Shown: piece after piece, positions 5,755 through 12,363 of the stretch
How positions within the stretch are numbered: the first letter of the stretch is position 1
Layout: each line of letters starts with the position of its first letter
NCBI GenBank assembly: GCA_002368955.1
Contig: DFDY01000055.1
Coordinates: 1 to 13,452 of the forward strand
Length of the DNA stretch: 13,452 bases
Direction of reading: 5' to 3'
DNA from: Bacteroidales bacterium UBA3816
Lineage (GTDB): Bacteria; Bacteroidota; Bacteroidia; Bacteroidales; P3
Program-made: the position numbers and the translations under genes
The notes under the pieces: model-generated
What the model was told of the DNA's origin: nothing
Databases searched by the model: none
What the model saw: the letters and a program-made list of their open reading frames with translations, nothing else

Positions 5755-6930
5755 TCAAGGCTTTTTCTCTTGGGTGCGGATATTGCTGATGCGGAGAGAT
5801 TTGACTGTGCTGGGCCACATCTCGTTCATCAGTGTGCCACGGGGAATGCCGCTGTTGGAGGTGGACTCATAGTCCGAGAAGCTTCCATAGCGGATTTCGG
5901 TATCCATGAAGAGCATATCCTTCTTGGCATTGCTTTTAAAAATCAAACAGTTGAATACTTTGCTGCTCTTCTCTGAGAGATGGGTCGGAGCAAAGTAGCC
6001 CACCATCTGTCCCTTCGCAATCGGGTCGGCAAACAGTTTGGGGTCGTGGGCCATAAGGGTGTCTGACACCTTCTCCATAGCCACAATGCGGAAAGTGCTC
6101 TCCTGACGCTTGGTCTTGACCAATTCTAAAACAAACTTAGTACCTATGGGCAATTCGATAGAAGTAACTTTCTTCTTGGGGTCAAAATCGGGACTCTCGT
6201 CGCCGAAGAGCACCTTCGACAGCTGGTAAAACACGGGGTCGATATTGAAATAGAGCGAATCCACCCCATATTGGTTTTCGTCCACAAACATCAGGTCATA
6301 CGAATGCCGCCCCTCCGAAATCAGTGCCTGTCCGGTCACGTCGAAACCATAAAGATTAAGCATCATGTACTCATGAGCCGTATTCACCACATAAAAGGCA
6401 TCCTGCACGTTCATGCCGTTGCCCGAGGCTTTAATGGCATAAAAGAGCATCTGGAACTGCTCTTGGGCGCGGCTCCGCTCGACGGTGTCTCCGCCCATAT
6501 TCTGGCAGATGGCATTCAGCCCGATGAACTTATAGTAGTAGGCCATAGGGTCGGCTGGGTTCTTGGCAATATGTTGCTCGGCCAGCAGTACGATGCTGTC
6601 GAAGTCCTGGCGGGTGGGCTCTTCCTCCTTGCCCATGATGGCACGGATGGCGTCATACTCCTTCGCTACGCCACCGTATGGACTGTACGAGGGCTGGAAG
6701 ACCTGCCCGTAATAGAATGCCTGCAGCTCTTTCATGGTCATCGAGGTGTCCACCTGGGCAAAACGCGCTGCCAACTTAGGGTAGTAGTAATCACTCGTCG
6801 AGTCGGCACATGCGTTTTCAAAGAAAGCATAGTCAGGTCTGAGGAATGGGGACTGAGTGCTGTCGGCCTCTTGGGCGCAGAGGCACACTCCGACACAGAG
6901 TGCAAGGAATAGTGTAATAAGGTACTTCAT
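5755..6930 (-). CDS. Exported DUF4919 family protein with an extra C-terminal part
   Basis: This 391-residue protein has a signal peptide (MKYLITLFLALCVGVCLCAQE, cleavage probably at CA/QE), so it is exported to the periplasm or beyond. Residues about 30-235 follow the DUF4919 pattern: DYYYPKLAARF, FYYGQVFQPSYSPY, MAYYYKFIGLN, a long helical part with EYMMLNLYGFDVTGQ, then HSYDLMFVDENQYGVDSLYFNI. The remaining 150 or so residues (from about 245, starting near SIELPIGTKFVLEL) look beta-rich and are not part of the DUF4919 proteins I remember. The family is Bacteroidetes-specific and has no known function. The gene lies downstream of a PspC gene in the same direction; a MITE-like insertion starts 11 bases upstream of its ATG and may have changed its expression. 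Residual doubt concerns function, not coding status. Confidence 0.85.
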   Translation of the reverse strand: MKYLITLFLALCVGVCLCAQEADSTQSPFLRPDYAFFENACADSTSDYYYPKLAARFAQVDTSMTMKELQAFYYGQVFQPSYSPYGGVAKEYDAIRAIMGKEEEPTRQDFDSIVLLAEQHIAKNPADPMAYYYKFIGLNAICQNMGGDTVERSRAQEQFQMLFYAIKASGNGMNVQDAFYVVNTAHEYMMLNLYGFDVTGQALISEGRHSYDLMFVDENQYGVDSLYFNIDPVFYQLSKVLFGDESPDFDPKKKVTSIELPIGTKFVLELVKTKRQESTFRIVAMEKVSDTLMAHDPKLFADPIAKGQMVGYFAPTHLSEKSSKVFNCLIFKSNAKKDMLFMDTEIRYGSFSDYESTSNSGIPRGTLMNEMWPSTVKSLRISNIRTQEKKP

Positions 6931-6933
6931 AAA

Positions 6934-7132
6934 AATTACTTCGCTCTAGTACAAAGTATGACTGATTCTTGCTCGTATTTCTCAATGTGGCGTGTCTTCG
7001 ACACGCTGAGTAGTAGGGGTTTCGCTATCCCCACACTGCGCTCCCGTTGGTCGCTTAGTATGGGGTTATTGAGATTCAGCCTCTTCGAGGCTGCTAAAAA
7101 TCAGTCTTTTATCAAACTAGAGCCAATTACTT
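6934..7132. mobile_element. MITE-like element (183 bp) with 8-bp target duplication
   Basis: The element spans 6942-7124 and is flanked on both sides by AATTACTT (6934-6941 and 7125-7132). Its ends are inverted repeats: CGCTCTAGT at the left, and GGCTCTAGT when the right end is read in reverse. A second block, GACTGATT, is conserved at equal distance from both ends, giving about 25 of 36 matches in all. Inside are hairpins CGTGTC-TTC-GACACG (6991-7005), an AGGGG/CCCC pair (7015-7032) and CAGCCTC-TTC-GAGGCTG (7077-7093). It has no coding capacity, so it would need a transposase in trans. Removing 6942-7132 joins 6929-6941 to 7133-7143 and restores two 24-bp tandem units differing at one base, which supports a real insertion. 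Confidence 0.75.
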
Positions 7133-7167
7133 TATAGGTTAACACAAAAATTACTTTATAGGTTAAC
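7125..7167. repeat. 24-bp period tandem duplication at the pspC 3' end
   Basis: AATTACTTTATAGGTTAAC occurs at 7125-7143 and again, identically, at 7149-7167. The second copy contains the stop codon of the PspC gene (7163-7165). The first copy was split by the MITE-like insertion: its original left part now lies at 6929-6941. Confidence 0.8.
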
Positions 7168-7363
7168 GGACCCGTTCCGGTGCGCAAATCCACACAATCA
7201 GGTAGATCCAAAAGCCCAAGCTGCCGCACAGCAGGGCAATGAGGAAAAGGATTCGCACCACGGTGGTGTCGACGTTTAAGTAATCAGCAATGCCGCTACA
7301 CACGCCGGCAATCTTCTTGTCGGCACTGTTGCGATAAAGTTTCTTAACTGAATTATCATCCAT
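7163..7363 (-). CDS. PspC domain-containing small membrane protein
   Basis: This 66-residue protein is a single PspC domain: KKLYRNSADKKIAGVCSGIADYLNVDTTVVRILF, followed by one membrane segment (about residues 38-60, LFLIALLCGSLGFWIYLIVWICA) and a short charged tail. PspC domains act at the cytoplasmic membrane; in E. coli PspC takes part in the envelope stress response. In Bacteroidetes many stand-alone copies are uncharacterised, and no pspA or pspB lies nearby. It lies 82 bp downstream of dcp, behind that gene's terminator, and upstream of the DUF4919 gene. Before the MITE-like insertion the PspC stop and the DUF4919 start were only about 40 bp apart, so the two may have been co-transcribed. 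Confidence 0.93.
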   Translation of the reverse strand: MDDNSVKKLYRNSADKKIAGVCSGIADYLNVDTTVVRILFLIALLCGSLGFWIYLIVWICAPERVR

Positions 7364-7387
7364 AACGAAAAGAGGTTATTAAGTTAG

Positions 7388-7435
7388 AAAAAGGCCGAAA
7401 GGGAACCTCTCAGGGAGTCTGGCTCCCTTTCGGCC
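7388..7435 (-). terminator. Intrinsic terminator of dcp
   Basis: A perfect 12-bp stem, GGCCGAAAGGGA (7393-7404) with TCCCTTTCGGCC (7424-7435), encloses a 19-base loop. On the minus strand it is followed by five T's (7392-7388). The stem begins 10 bases past the dcp stop codon, a classic rho-independent terminator. It would reduce read-through into the PspC gene. Confidence 0.9.
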
Positions 7436-7445
7436 ACTAAAAAAA

Positions 7446-9548
7446 TCATATAAGGCCGCGGTCTTTCAGCAGGGGTTGCACACTGGGCTCCTTGCCGCGG
7501 AACTGGAGGTAGAGTTCCATGGGTTCCACGGTGTTGCCGCTCTCCAGCAGGTGGCGGAACTTCTTGGCCAGGTCGGGGTTGAACAGGTCGCCGCTCTCGA
7601 CGAAGGCTGCAAAGGCATCGTGGTCCAGAATGGCGGTCCAGGTGTAGCTATAGTAGCCCGCATCGTAGCCCGTGGTGAAGATATGCTGGAAATAGGGGCT
7701 CTTGTAGCGGCTGATAATCTCGGGAATGAGGCCGATTTTGTTCAGATGCTCCTGCTCGAAGGCGTTGGCGTCGATGGGCTGCTTGGCGGTGATGCTGTGG
7801 TAGTCCATGTCCAGCAGCGAGGCTGCCAGCAGTTCGGTATTGATGAATCCCTGACCGTAGGTTTGGGCGGCAGCAATCTTCTCAATCAGCGCGTCGGGGA
7901 TGGTCTCGCCGGTCTGGTAGTGCTTGGCATAGGTCTTCATCACCTGCGGGTGGCGGCACCAGTTCTCCATCACCTGCGACGGCAACTCCACAAAATCGCG
8001 CGGCACGTTGGTCCCGGCCAGCGAAGGGTAGTGACACTTGCTCAGCAGGCCGTGCAGGGCATGGCCGAACTCGTGGAAGAGGGTCTCGCTCTCGTCGAAG
8101 TTGAGCAGCGAGGGTTTGTCGCCGCTGGGCTTAGTGAAGTTGCACACCACCTGGATGATGGGAATGACATTCTCGCCCTTCTGGTTCACGCGCTGGCCGC
8201 GGAACTCGGTCATCCAGGCACCGCTGCGCTTGCTGGCGCGGGGGAAGAAGTCCATATACAGGATGCCTATCACCTGGCCGCCGTCCAGCACCTCATAGGA
8301 GTGGGCCTCCTTGTTGTAGGTGGGCAGTTGGTCGTTCTCGCGGAAGGTGATGCCGTAGAGCTTGTTGGCGGTGGCAAAAGCGCCCTCGCGCACATTGTCC
8401 AGCGAGAAATAGGGGCGCACCACGCTGTCCTCCAGCTCGTACTTTTCCTTGCGCAGCTTTTCGCTATAGTAGCGCCAGTCCCAAGGCTCCAACTTGGCGG
8501 TGGGGTCGTCGGCCTTTATCATTTTCTGATAATCGGCACACTCTTTCTTGGCCTTGGCCAGAGCGGGAGTCCAAATCTGCATCAGGCAGTCGTAGACATT
8601 CTGAGGAGTCTTGGCCAAGCAGTCGTCCAGCACATAGTCGGCATGGGTGGGGAAACCCAAAATATTGGCCCGTTCGAGGCGCAGGTTGGTCAGCGTGTCG
8701 ATAATCTTGGTGTTGTCGAACTGGCCGCCGTTGCAGCGGGAGGTATAGGCTTCCCACATCTGCTTGCGCAGGTTGCGGTCCTGGCAGTTCTGCATGAAAG
8801 GCTCCCAGCTGGGCAGATTCAGTTGGAAGACCAACTTGCCGCGGGTGCTCTCGTCGGCATCGGCGGCCTCGCGGGCGGCGGCCACCTGGTCGGGTGTGAG
8901 GCCTGCGGGGGCCGTATCCAGCACCAGGCGGTAATCGTTGGTAGCCTTCAGCACATTCTGGGCAAAGCGCAGGGTGAGAGAGGCGATCTGCTCGTTCAGC
9001 TCGCGGAAACGGGCCTGCTGCTCCTGCGGCACATTGGCACCACTACGCACAAAGCCCTTATAGGTCTCCTCCAGCAGGCGGGCCTGCTCGCCCGTGAGGC
9101 CCAAGTTCTCGCGTTGGTCATAGACGGCCTTGACGCGCTCAAACAACTTGGCATTGAGGGCTATGTTGTCGCCGTGGGCCGAAAGCAGGGGTGTCACCTC
9201 TTCGGCGATAGCCTCCATCTCGGGGCTGTTCTCGCACTCGCTCAAGTTGAAGAAAACACTGCTCACCGTGCCCAGCAGCTCGCCGCTGTACTCATAGGCC
9301 TCAATGGTGTTGGCAAAAGTGGGAGCCTCGGGATTGTTCACGATGTCGTCAATCTCCTGCATCTGGCGTTTCATGCCCTCCTCGAAGGCGGGCATGTAGT
9401 GTTCCGTCTTTATCTTGGCAAAGTCCGGAATCTCATAGGGGGTGCCCCATTCGTTGAAAAAAGGATTTTCCATAGTCTTTTTGCAGCCCGTGGCCAGCAG
9501 CGCCATGGCTGCAAAGCTGAGGGCCAGAAGTGATTGTTTTTTTGTCAT
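7446..9548 (-). CDS. dcp: M3 family metallopeptidase, peptidyl-dipeptidase Dcp, lipoprotein
   Basis: This 700-residue protein is an M3 zinc peptidase of the Dcp type, which removes dipeptides from the C-terminus of oligopeptides. The zinc site is HEFGHALH (His492, Glu493, His496) with Glu521 in RDFVELPSQVMENW, 29 residues after the first His, as in thimet oligopeptidase relatives. TNVPRDFVE and, near the C-terminus, TGYDAGYYSYTWTAILDHDAF are further family signatures. Length fits Dcp (about 680-700). The N-terminus has a lipoprotein signal (LLATGCKK), so Cys22 is probably lipidated and the enzyme faces the periplasm or outer-membrane side, unlike cytoplasmic E. coli Dcp. The gene is G+C-rich, intact and ends at a strong terminator. 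A 7-bp tandem repeat array fills most of its upstream gap. Confidence 0.96.
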   Translation of the reverse strand: MTKKQSLLALSFAAMALLATGCKKTMENPFFNEWGTPYEIPDFAKIKTEHYMPAFEEGMKRQMQEIDDIVNNPEAPTFANTIEAYEYSGELLGTVSSVFFNLSECENSPEMEAIAEEVTPLLSAHGDNIALNAKLFERVKAVYDQRENLGLTGEQARLLEETYKGFVRSGANVPQEQQARFRELNEQIASLTLRFAQNVLKATNDYRLVLDTAPAGLTPDQVAAAREAADADESTRGKLVFQLNLPSWEPFMQNCQDRNLRKQMWEAYTSRCNGGQFDNTKIIDTLTNLRLERANILGFPTHADYVLDDCLAKTPQNVYDCLMQIWTPALAKAKKECADYQKMIKADDPTAKLEPWDWRYYSEKLRKEKYELEDSVVRPYFSLDNVREGAFATANKLYGITFRENDQLPTYNKEAHSYEVLDGGQVIGILYMDFFPRASKRSGAWMTEFRGQRVNQKGENVIPIIQVVCNFTKPSGDKPSLLNFDESETLFHEFGHALHGLLSKCHYPSLAGTNVPRDFVELPSQVMENWCRHPQVMKTYAKHYQTGETIPDALIEKIAAAQTYGQGFINTELLAASLLDMDYHSITAKQPIDANAFEQEHLNKIGLIPEIISRYKSPYFQHIFTTGYDAGYYSYTWTAILDHDAFAAFVESGDLFNPDLAKKFRHLLESGNTVEPMELYLQFRGKEPSVQPLLKDRGLI

Positions 9549-9572
9549 AACTATATATAATTCTGAGTTCTA

Positions 9573-9712
<140 letters not shown>

Positions 9713-9716
9713 TTCT

Positions 9717-11144
9717 CTATTTGTTTCCGCAGATGGCCGTAAGGACACTCTCGATGCTGGTCTCGCCCAGTTTTTTGGCCTGTATGACGTTGTTCTCGTC
9801 AATCAGATAGATTTGGGGGGTTGTCTGCACATCGTATATATCATGCCAGTCCACATTGGCCTCGCCGCCGTCCAGACTCAGCCAGTGGATGCTGTTCATC
9901 TGACGTTCGGCCATAAACTCCTTCCATTCCTTGCGGGTCTTGTCGTCGGGGTCGCTCAAGATGGTGAAGGCGCAGAGGTTATACTCCTGCTGATATTTTT
10001 CAAACACCCTGTACACCTCGGGAATCGCATGCTTGCAGTGGCCGCAGTTCGGCGACCAGAAGATGAGCAGTTTCCATTTGTAGGGCATGGCATGGAGCGA
10101 GTGAGGCACATGCAGCGTGTCGTACAGAATCAGCTCCGGTGCCTCGCGGCCCACCAGCAGTCGCTCCCATTTGCTGGCCCGGAGAGCCTCCTTCTCGATG
10201 GACGAGGGCGAAGTCCACCAGTTGTCCTCCGTGGCGTAGTACTTCTGCACAAGATGCACATAAATCTCGTCGTAGACCATCACCTTGCTCTGCAAGTACT
10301 TCTGCGTGAGGCTCACCAGCAGATATTGGAACACATTAGGGGCTTTCTTGCTGCGGTCCAACATGGGGTCCATATACTTGATGATGATCTGTGGCGGGGC
10401 ATAGCGCAGCACATCGTCGTAGAACTCCATCACGCGGTCATAGAAAACCTTCCTCGGGGTGTTCACCATGGCATTATCGTCCAAGGCCACATGGTCAAAA
10501 TAATGTGCCAGATAATAGTCCCTGCGCTGCACGTCGGTGAGGGTGTCACCGTTGGCATCCACCAGTGGTGGCGGCACATCCTTGGTGGCCACCATCATTT
10601 TGGAGAGAAACATGCTCGTGTCGCGTTCCACATAGGCAGTCTTGAGGCTGTCCAGCCGACGCATCTGCTTGCGGTAGAAGAGGGCATAGTCGGCCGAATC
10701 CATCAGCATCTCCTGCCGCATCAGTTCCGACGACAGGACCCCCTCCTCGCGATGGAAGGCAAAGAAGAAGTCGTTCTGTGCGCTCCCTTTCACCTTCATG
10801 TTCTCCATCCACTCCTTCTGCTGGGTCTCAAATTCAAAGAACGGCCGCTCGTGGTAGACCACAAACTCCACATAGTGACCCTTACTGTTGGCAAAGAAGA
10901 AAAGCCCTTCGGGCAGGGTGTCGGTGGTGCTGCTGAACACAAAGCGCCCGCGCTTGTCGCGGAAGGCGGTGTCCACCACCTTGTTGGACCTCCCGTAGTA
11001 GTAGCCCAACATCATCATCGTGTCCGTCCCGCCGTCAATCTTCAGCGTAATCTCATAGTTGGGTCTCTTGCGCCCCTGGGCAGGCAGGGCCATCATCAGG
11101 GCGACCAAAGTCAGCAAAGTCAGTTTCAATAGACGCATAGTCAC
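9717..11144 (-). CDS. Exported thioredoxin-like (TlpA/AhpC-TSA type) protein with DUF4369-like N-terminal region
   Basis: This 475-residue protein has a signal peptide (MRLLKLTLLTLVALMMALPAQG; the start may be Met3 rather than Met1). An N-terminal beta-rich part (residues about 30-130, YEITLKIDGGTDTMMMLGYYYG and later FVVYHERPFFEFE) resembles DUF4369, and a helical middle part resembles DUF5106. The C-terminal third is a thioredoxin fold: VGREAPEL, then LLIFWSPNCGHCKHAIPEVYRVF with the redox pair Cys367-Gly-His-Cys370, and TTPQIYLIDE carrying the cis-proline. Such Bacteroidetes proteins are thought to reduce or rearrange disulfides in the periplasm; the substrate is unknown. It lies upstream of dcp on the same strand, separated by the 7-bp repeat array, so co-transcription is uncertain. 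Confidence 0.9.
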   Translation of the reverse strand: MTMRLLKLTLLTLVALMMALPAQGRKRPNYEITLKIDGGTDTMMMLGYYYGRSNKVVDTAFRDKRGRFVFSSTTDTLPEGLFFFANSKGHYVEFVVYHERPFFEFETQQKEWMENMKVKGSAQNDFFFAFHREEGVLSSELMRQEMLMDSADYALFYRKQMRRLDSLKTAYVERDTSMFLSKMMVATKDVPPPLVDANGDTLTDVQRRDYYLAHYFDHVALDDNAMVNTPRKVFYDRVMEFYDDVLRYAPPQIIIKYMDPMLDRSKKAPNVFQYLLVSLTQKYLQSKVMVYDEIYVHLVQKYYATEDNWWTSPSSIEKEALRASKWERLLVGREAPELILYDTLHVPHSLHAMPYKWKLLIFWSPNCGHCKHAIPEVYRVFEKYQQEYNLCAFTILSDPDDKTRKEWKEFMAERQMNSIHWLSLDGGEANVDWHDIYDVQTTPQIYLIDENNVIQAKKLGETSIESVLTAICGNK

Positions 11145-11210
11145 AAGTTATTAAAAACAAAACAAAAAACCCACTCCTCCAATCATCAACACACTTCTGA
11201 TAACGCACAC

Positions 11211-11405
11211 CTACCAACTATATTGTGTCGCCTCAGTAAAAAAAGCACAATAAGCCTCAAACCCATTTCTCAACCCATACCCCGACGCTACACCACCGCT
11301 GTCCCTACGTTTATCTAGCGTCGCGATAGCGACGACAAAACGAAGTATAAGCGCGGGCGAATTGGTCCGGGGGCACAGTTCTGCTACCAACAGGCCGGGA
11401 GCCAT
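11211..11405 (-). other. Open 64-codon stretch in repeat-like DNA, doubtful gene
   Basis: The frame (ending NGFEAYCAFFTEATQYSW) resembles short hypothetical proteins I recall being predicted many times over in Bacteroidales, which suggests a translated interspersed repeat rather than a real gene. It contains strong dyads: CGACGCTA (11283-11290) with TAGCGTCG (11316-11323), and CGTCGC-GATA-GCGACG (11319-11334), which share bases and so cannot both form. It has no signal peptide, known motif or convincing start context. Confidence 0.3.
11283..11334. repeat. Overlapping, mutually exclusive inverted repeats
   Basis: Arms CGACGCTA (11283-11290) and TAGCGTCG (11316-11323) are perfect complements. 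A second hairpin, CGTCGC-GATA-GCGACG (11319-11334), shares bases 11319-11323 with it. Alternative pairings of this sort can come from repeats or from a switching RNA; there is no evidence here for the latter. The larger gene-free gap, 11145-11961, also holds the dyads at 11550-11617 and 11629-11677 and the promoter at 11827-11857. Confidence 0.4.
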
Positions 11406-11549
11406 TGAACAGTAGCCGGGGCTGCCAAAGTGTTAAACCCCAATCGGTCATTAGAGCGACATTTCAATCTATTTCATTTTTTTAGGTCTGTCTATGACAC
11501 CTCAGTATTTCATTATGTTCCATGACGTTACTTGGACTCGGCAGAGCAA

Positions 11550-11617
11550 GCAAGCTTCCTCTGCTCTCTAAAAAAACGTTGCTCCCATTCGGTCGCGACG
11601 TTATTTTAAGCAACGTT
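11550..11617. repeat. Inverted repeats in a gene-free gap
   Basis: AACGTTGCT (11575-11583) pairs perfectly with AGCAACGTT (11609-11617). Just upstream, GCAGAG and CTCTGC arms flank CAAGCAAGCTTC. The layout is loosely like the nested inverted repeat at 5615-5684, so both may be members of one repeat class. No T-run follows the stems in a way that would make a standard terminator. Confidence 0.4.
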
Positions 11618-11628
11618 CGGCATTTTGT

Positions 11629-11677
11629 CCACATCCCTGACTCGTCGTAGCCCGTTAGGCTTTCGCCTGAGATGTGG
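11629..11677. repeat. Stem with an inner hairpin, function unknown
   Basis: CCACATC (11629-11635) and GATGTGG (11671-11677) are perfect complements and enclose a small hairpin, AGGC-TTTC-GCCT (11657-11668). The 49-base unit could fold as RNA from either strand. It matches no RNA family that I recognise. Confidence 0.3.
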
Positions 11678-11826
11678 CCAATCTGTTCGGAACAAATACA
11701 AATCTGTCATAAACCCTAATGACCTATTCGGGGTTCAATCTTCCCCAGGAAAACCCATACAAGTAGATGGAGATCAATTAATTCACAAAAAAATAACACC
11801 ATTAGATTGCATCGAGTGAAAAAAAA

Positions 11827-11857
11827 TTGGTCATATAAGAAAAAAGTTGTAACTTTG
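11827..11857 (+). promoter_or_regulatory. Bacteroidetes-type promoter for the secreted-protein genes
   Basis: TAACTTTG (11850-11857) is an exact match to the Bacteroidetes -7 box TAnnTTTG. TTGG (11827-11830) stands 19 bases upstream, where the TTTG-like -33 box is expected, inside an A-rich stretch. Transcription should begin near 11864, leaving a leader of about 100 bases. That leader contains CGTCTG/CAGACG arms (about 11884-11920) around AAGG/CCTT, a possible hairpin. Confidence 0.75.
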
Positions 11858-11961
11858 CAGCCGAAAAGTTTTGATAAAGACACGTCTGTCGCAGGTAAGG
11901 GCTTTGCCTTGAACGCAGACGGCCATTGAACACCAAAGCCCAAAACAAATACAAAGAAAAC

Positions 11962-12363
11962 ATGAAAAAATTATTGCTTCTCTTACCCCTATGGCTGCTC
12001 CCTTGCTTGGCAGCCGCACAGCCACAGAGTGTCGTGTGGGAGATGCCCTCCCTCAATTATGACACCACCATCGTGCGCCACTGGCAGGGCGACGAGTACA
12101 TCGTCTACTCCTCCAGCGGCACTGGTCCCGGCATTGTTTCCTACCACGACAATGCCTCTGGTACAACCATCAGCGCGACACTCCCTTCGAATGTCATCAT
12201 CAAAGACTTTCGCATTGCCCACGACTCGGTCTTTGCCGGTGGGGCTTTCATTAACTATTTGAACAGCTATGGACTGTTGGCCTGCTTTGACATCAACATT
12301 TTTTTGTCAGGAACTTTAAATTACAAATACTGCCTTTTATACCCTAATCCTCTCAGCATATGA
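11962..12363 (+). CDS. Small secreted protein of unknown function, possibly a truncated paralogue
   Basis: This 133-residue protein has a clear signal peptide (MKKLLLLLPLWLLPCLAAAQ, cleavage at AAAQ). I chose the ATG at 11962 over the upstream in-frame one at 11926 because it gives the signal peptide directly and has an A-rich leader (ACAAAGAAAAC). The mature part is beta-rich (VVWEMPSLNYDTTIVRHW, EYIVYSSSGTG, IVSYHDNASGTTISATLP, IIKDFRIAHDSVFAGG). From memory, similar Bacteroidales secreted proteins go on well past the GLLACFDIN-FLSGTLNYKY segment, so this copy may have lost its 3' part; this was not checked. The final 110 bases are also more A+T-rich than the rest. The stop overlaps the next gene's start (ATGA, 12360-12363). 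A role at the cell surface is a guess. Confidence 0.75.
   Translation: MKKLLLLLPLWLLPCLAAAQPQSVVWEMPSLNYDTTIVRHWQGDEYIVYSSSGTGPGIVSYHDNASGTTISATLPSNVIIKDFRIAHDSVFAGGAFINYLNSYGLLACFDINIFLSGTLNYKYCLLYPNPLSI

Noticed and set aside
7476..9533. 685-codon open frame on the plus strand opposite dcp
   Set aside because: The opposite strand carries a complete M3 peptidase with zinc site and lipoprotein signal. Long antisense frames are common in G+C-rich genes with strong third-position bias, and this translation shows no recognisable motif.
9813..11132. 439-codon open frame on the plus strand opposite the thioredoxin-like gene
   Set aside because: The minus strand has a signal peptide and the CGHC active site. 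The plus-strand translation is rich in H, V and L with no domain, typical of an antisense shadow.
11625..11819. 64-codon plus-strand frame in the gene-free gap
   Set aside because: It runs through a stem-loop region, has no motif or signal peptide, and reaches nearly to the promoter of the following genes.
11401..11932. 11-base direct repeat GCCATTGAACA at 11401-11411 and 11922-11932
   Set aside because: A single short match 520 bases apart is weak. Flanking bases diverge and no inverted ends border the interval, so I do not call a target duplication.
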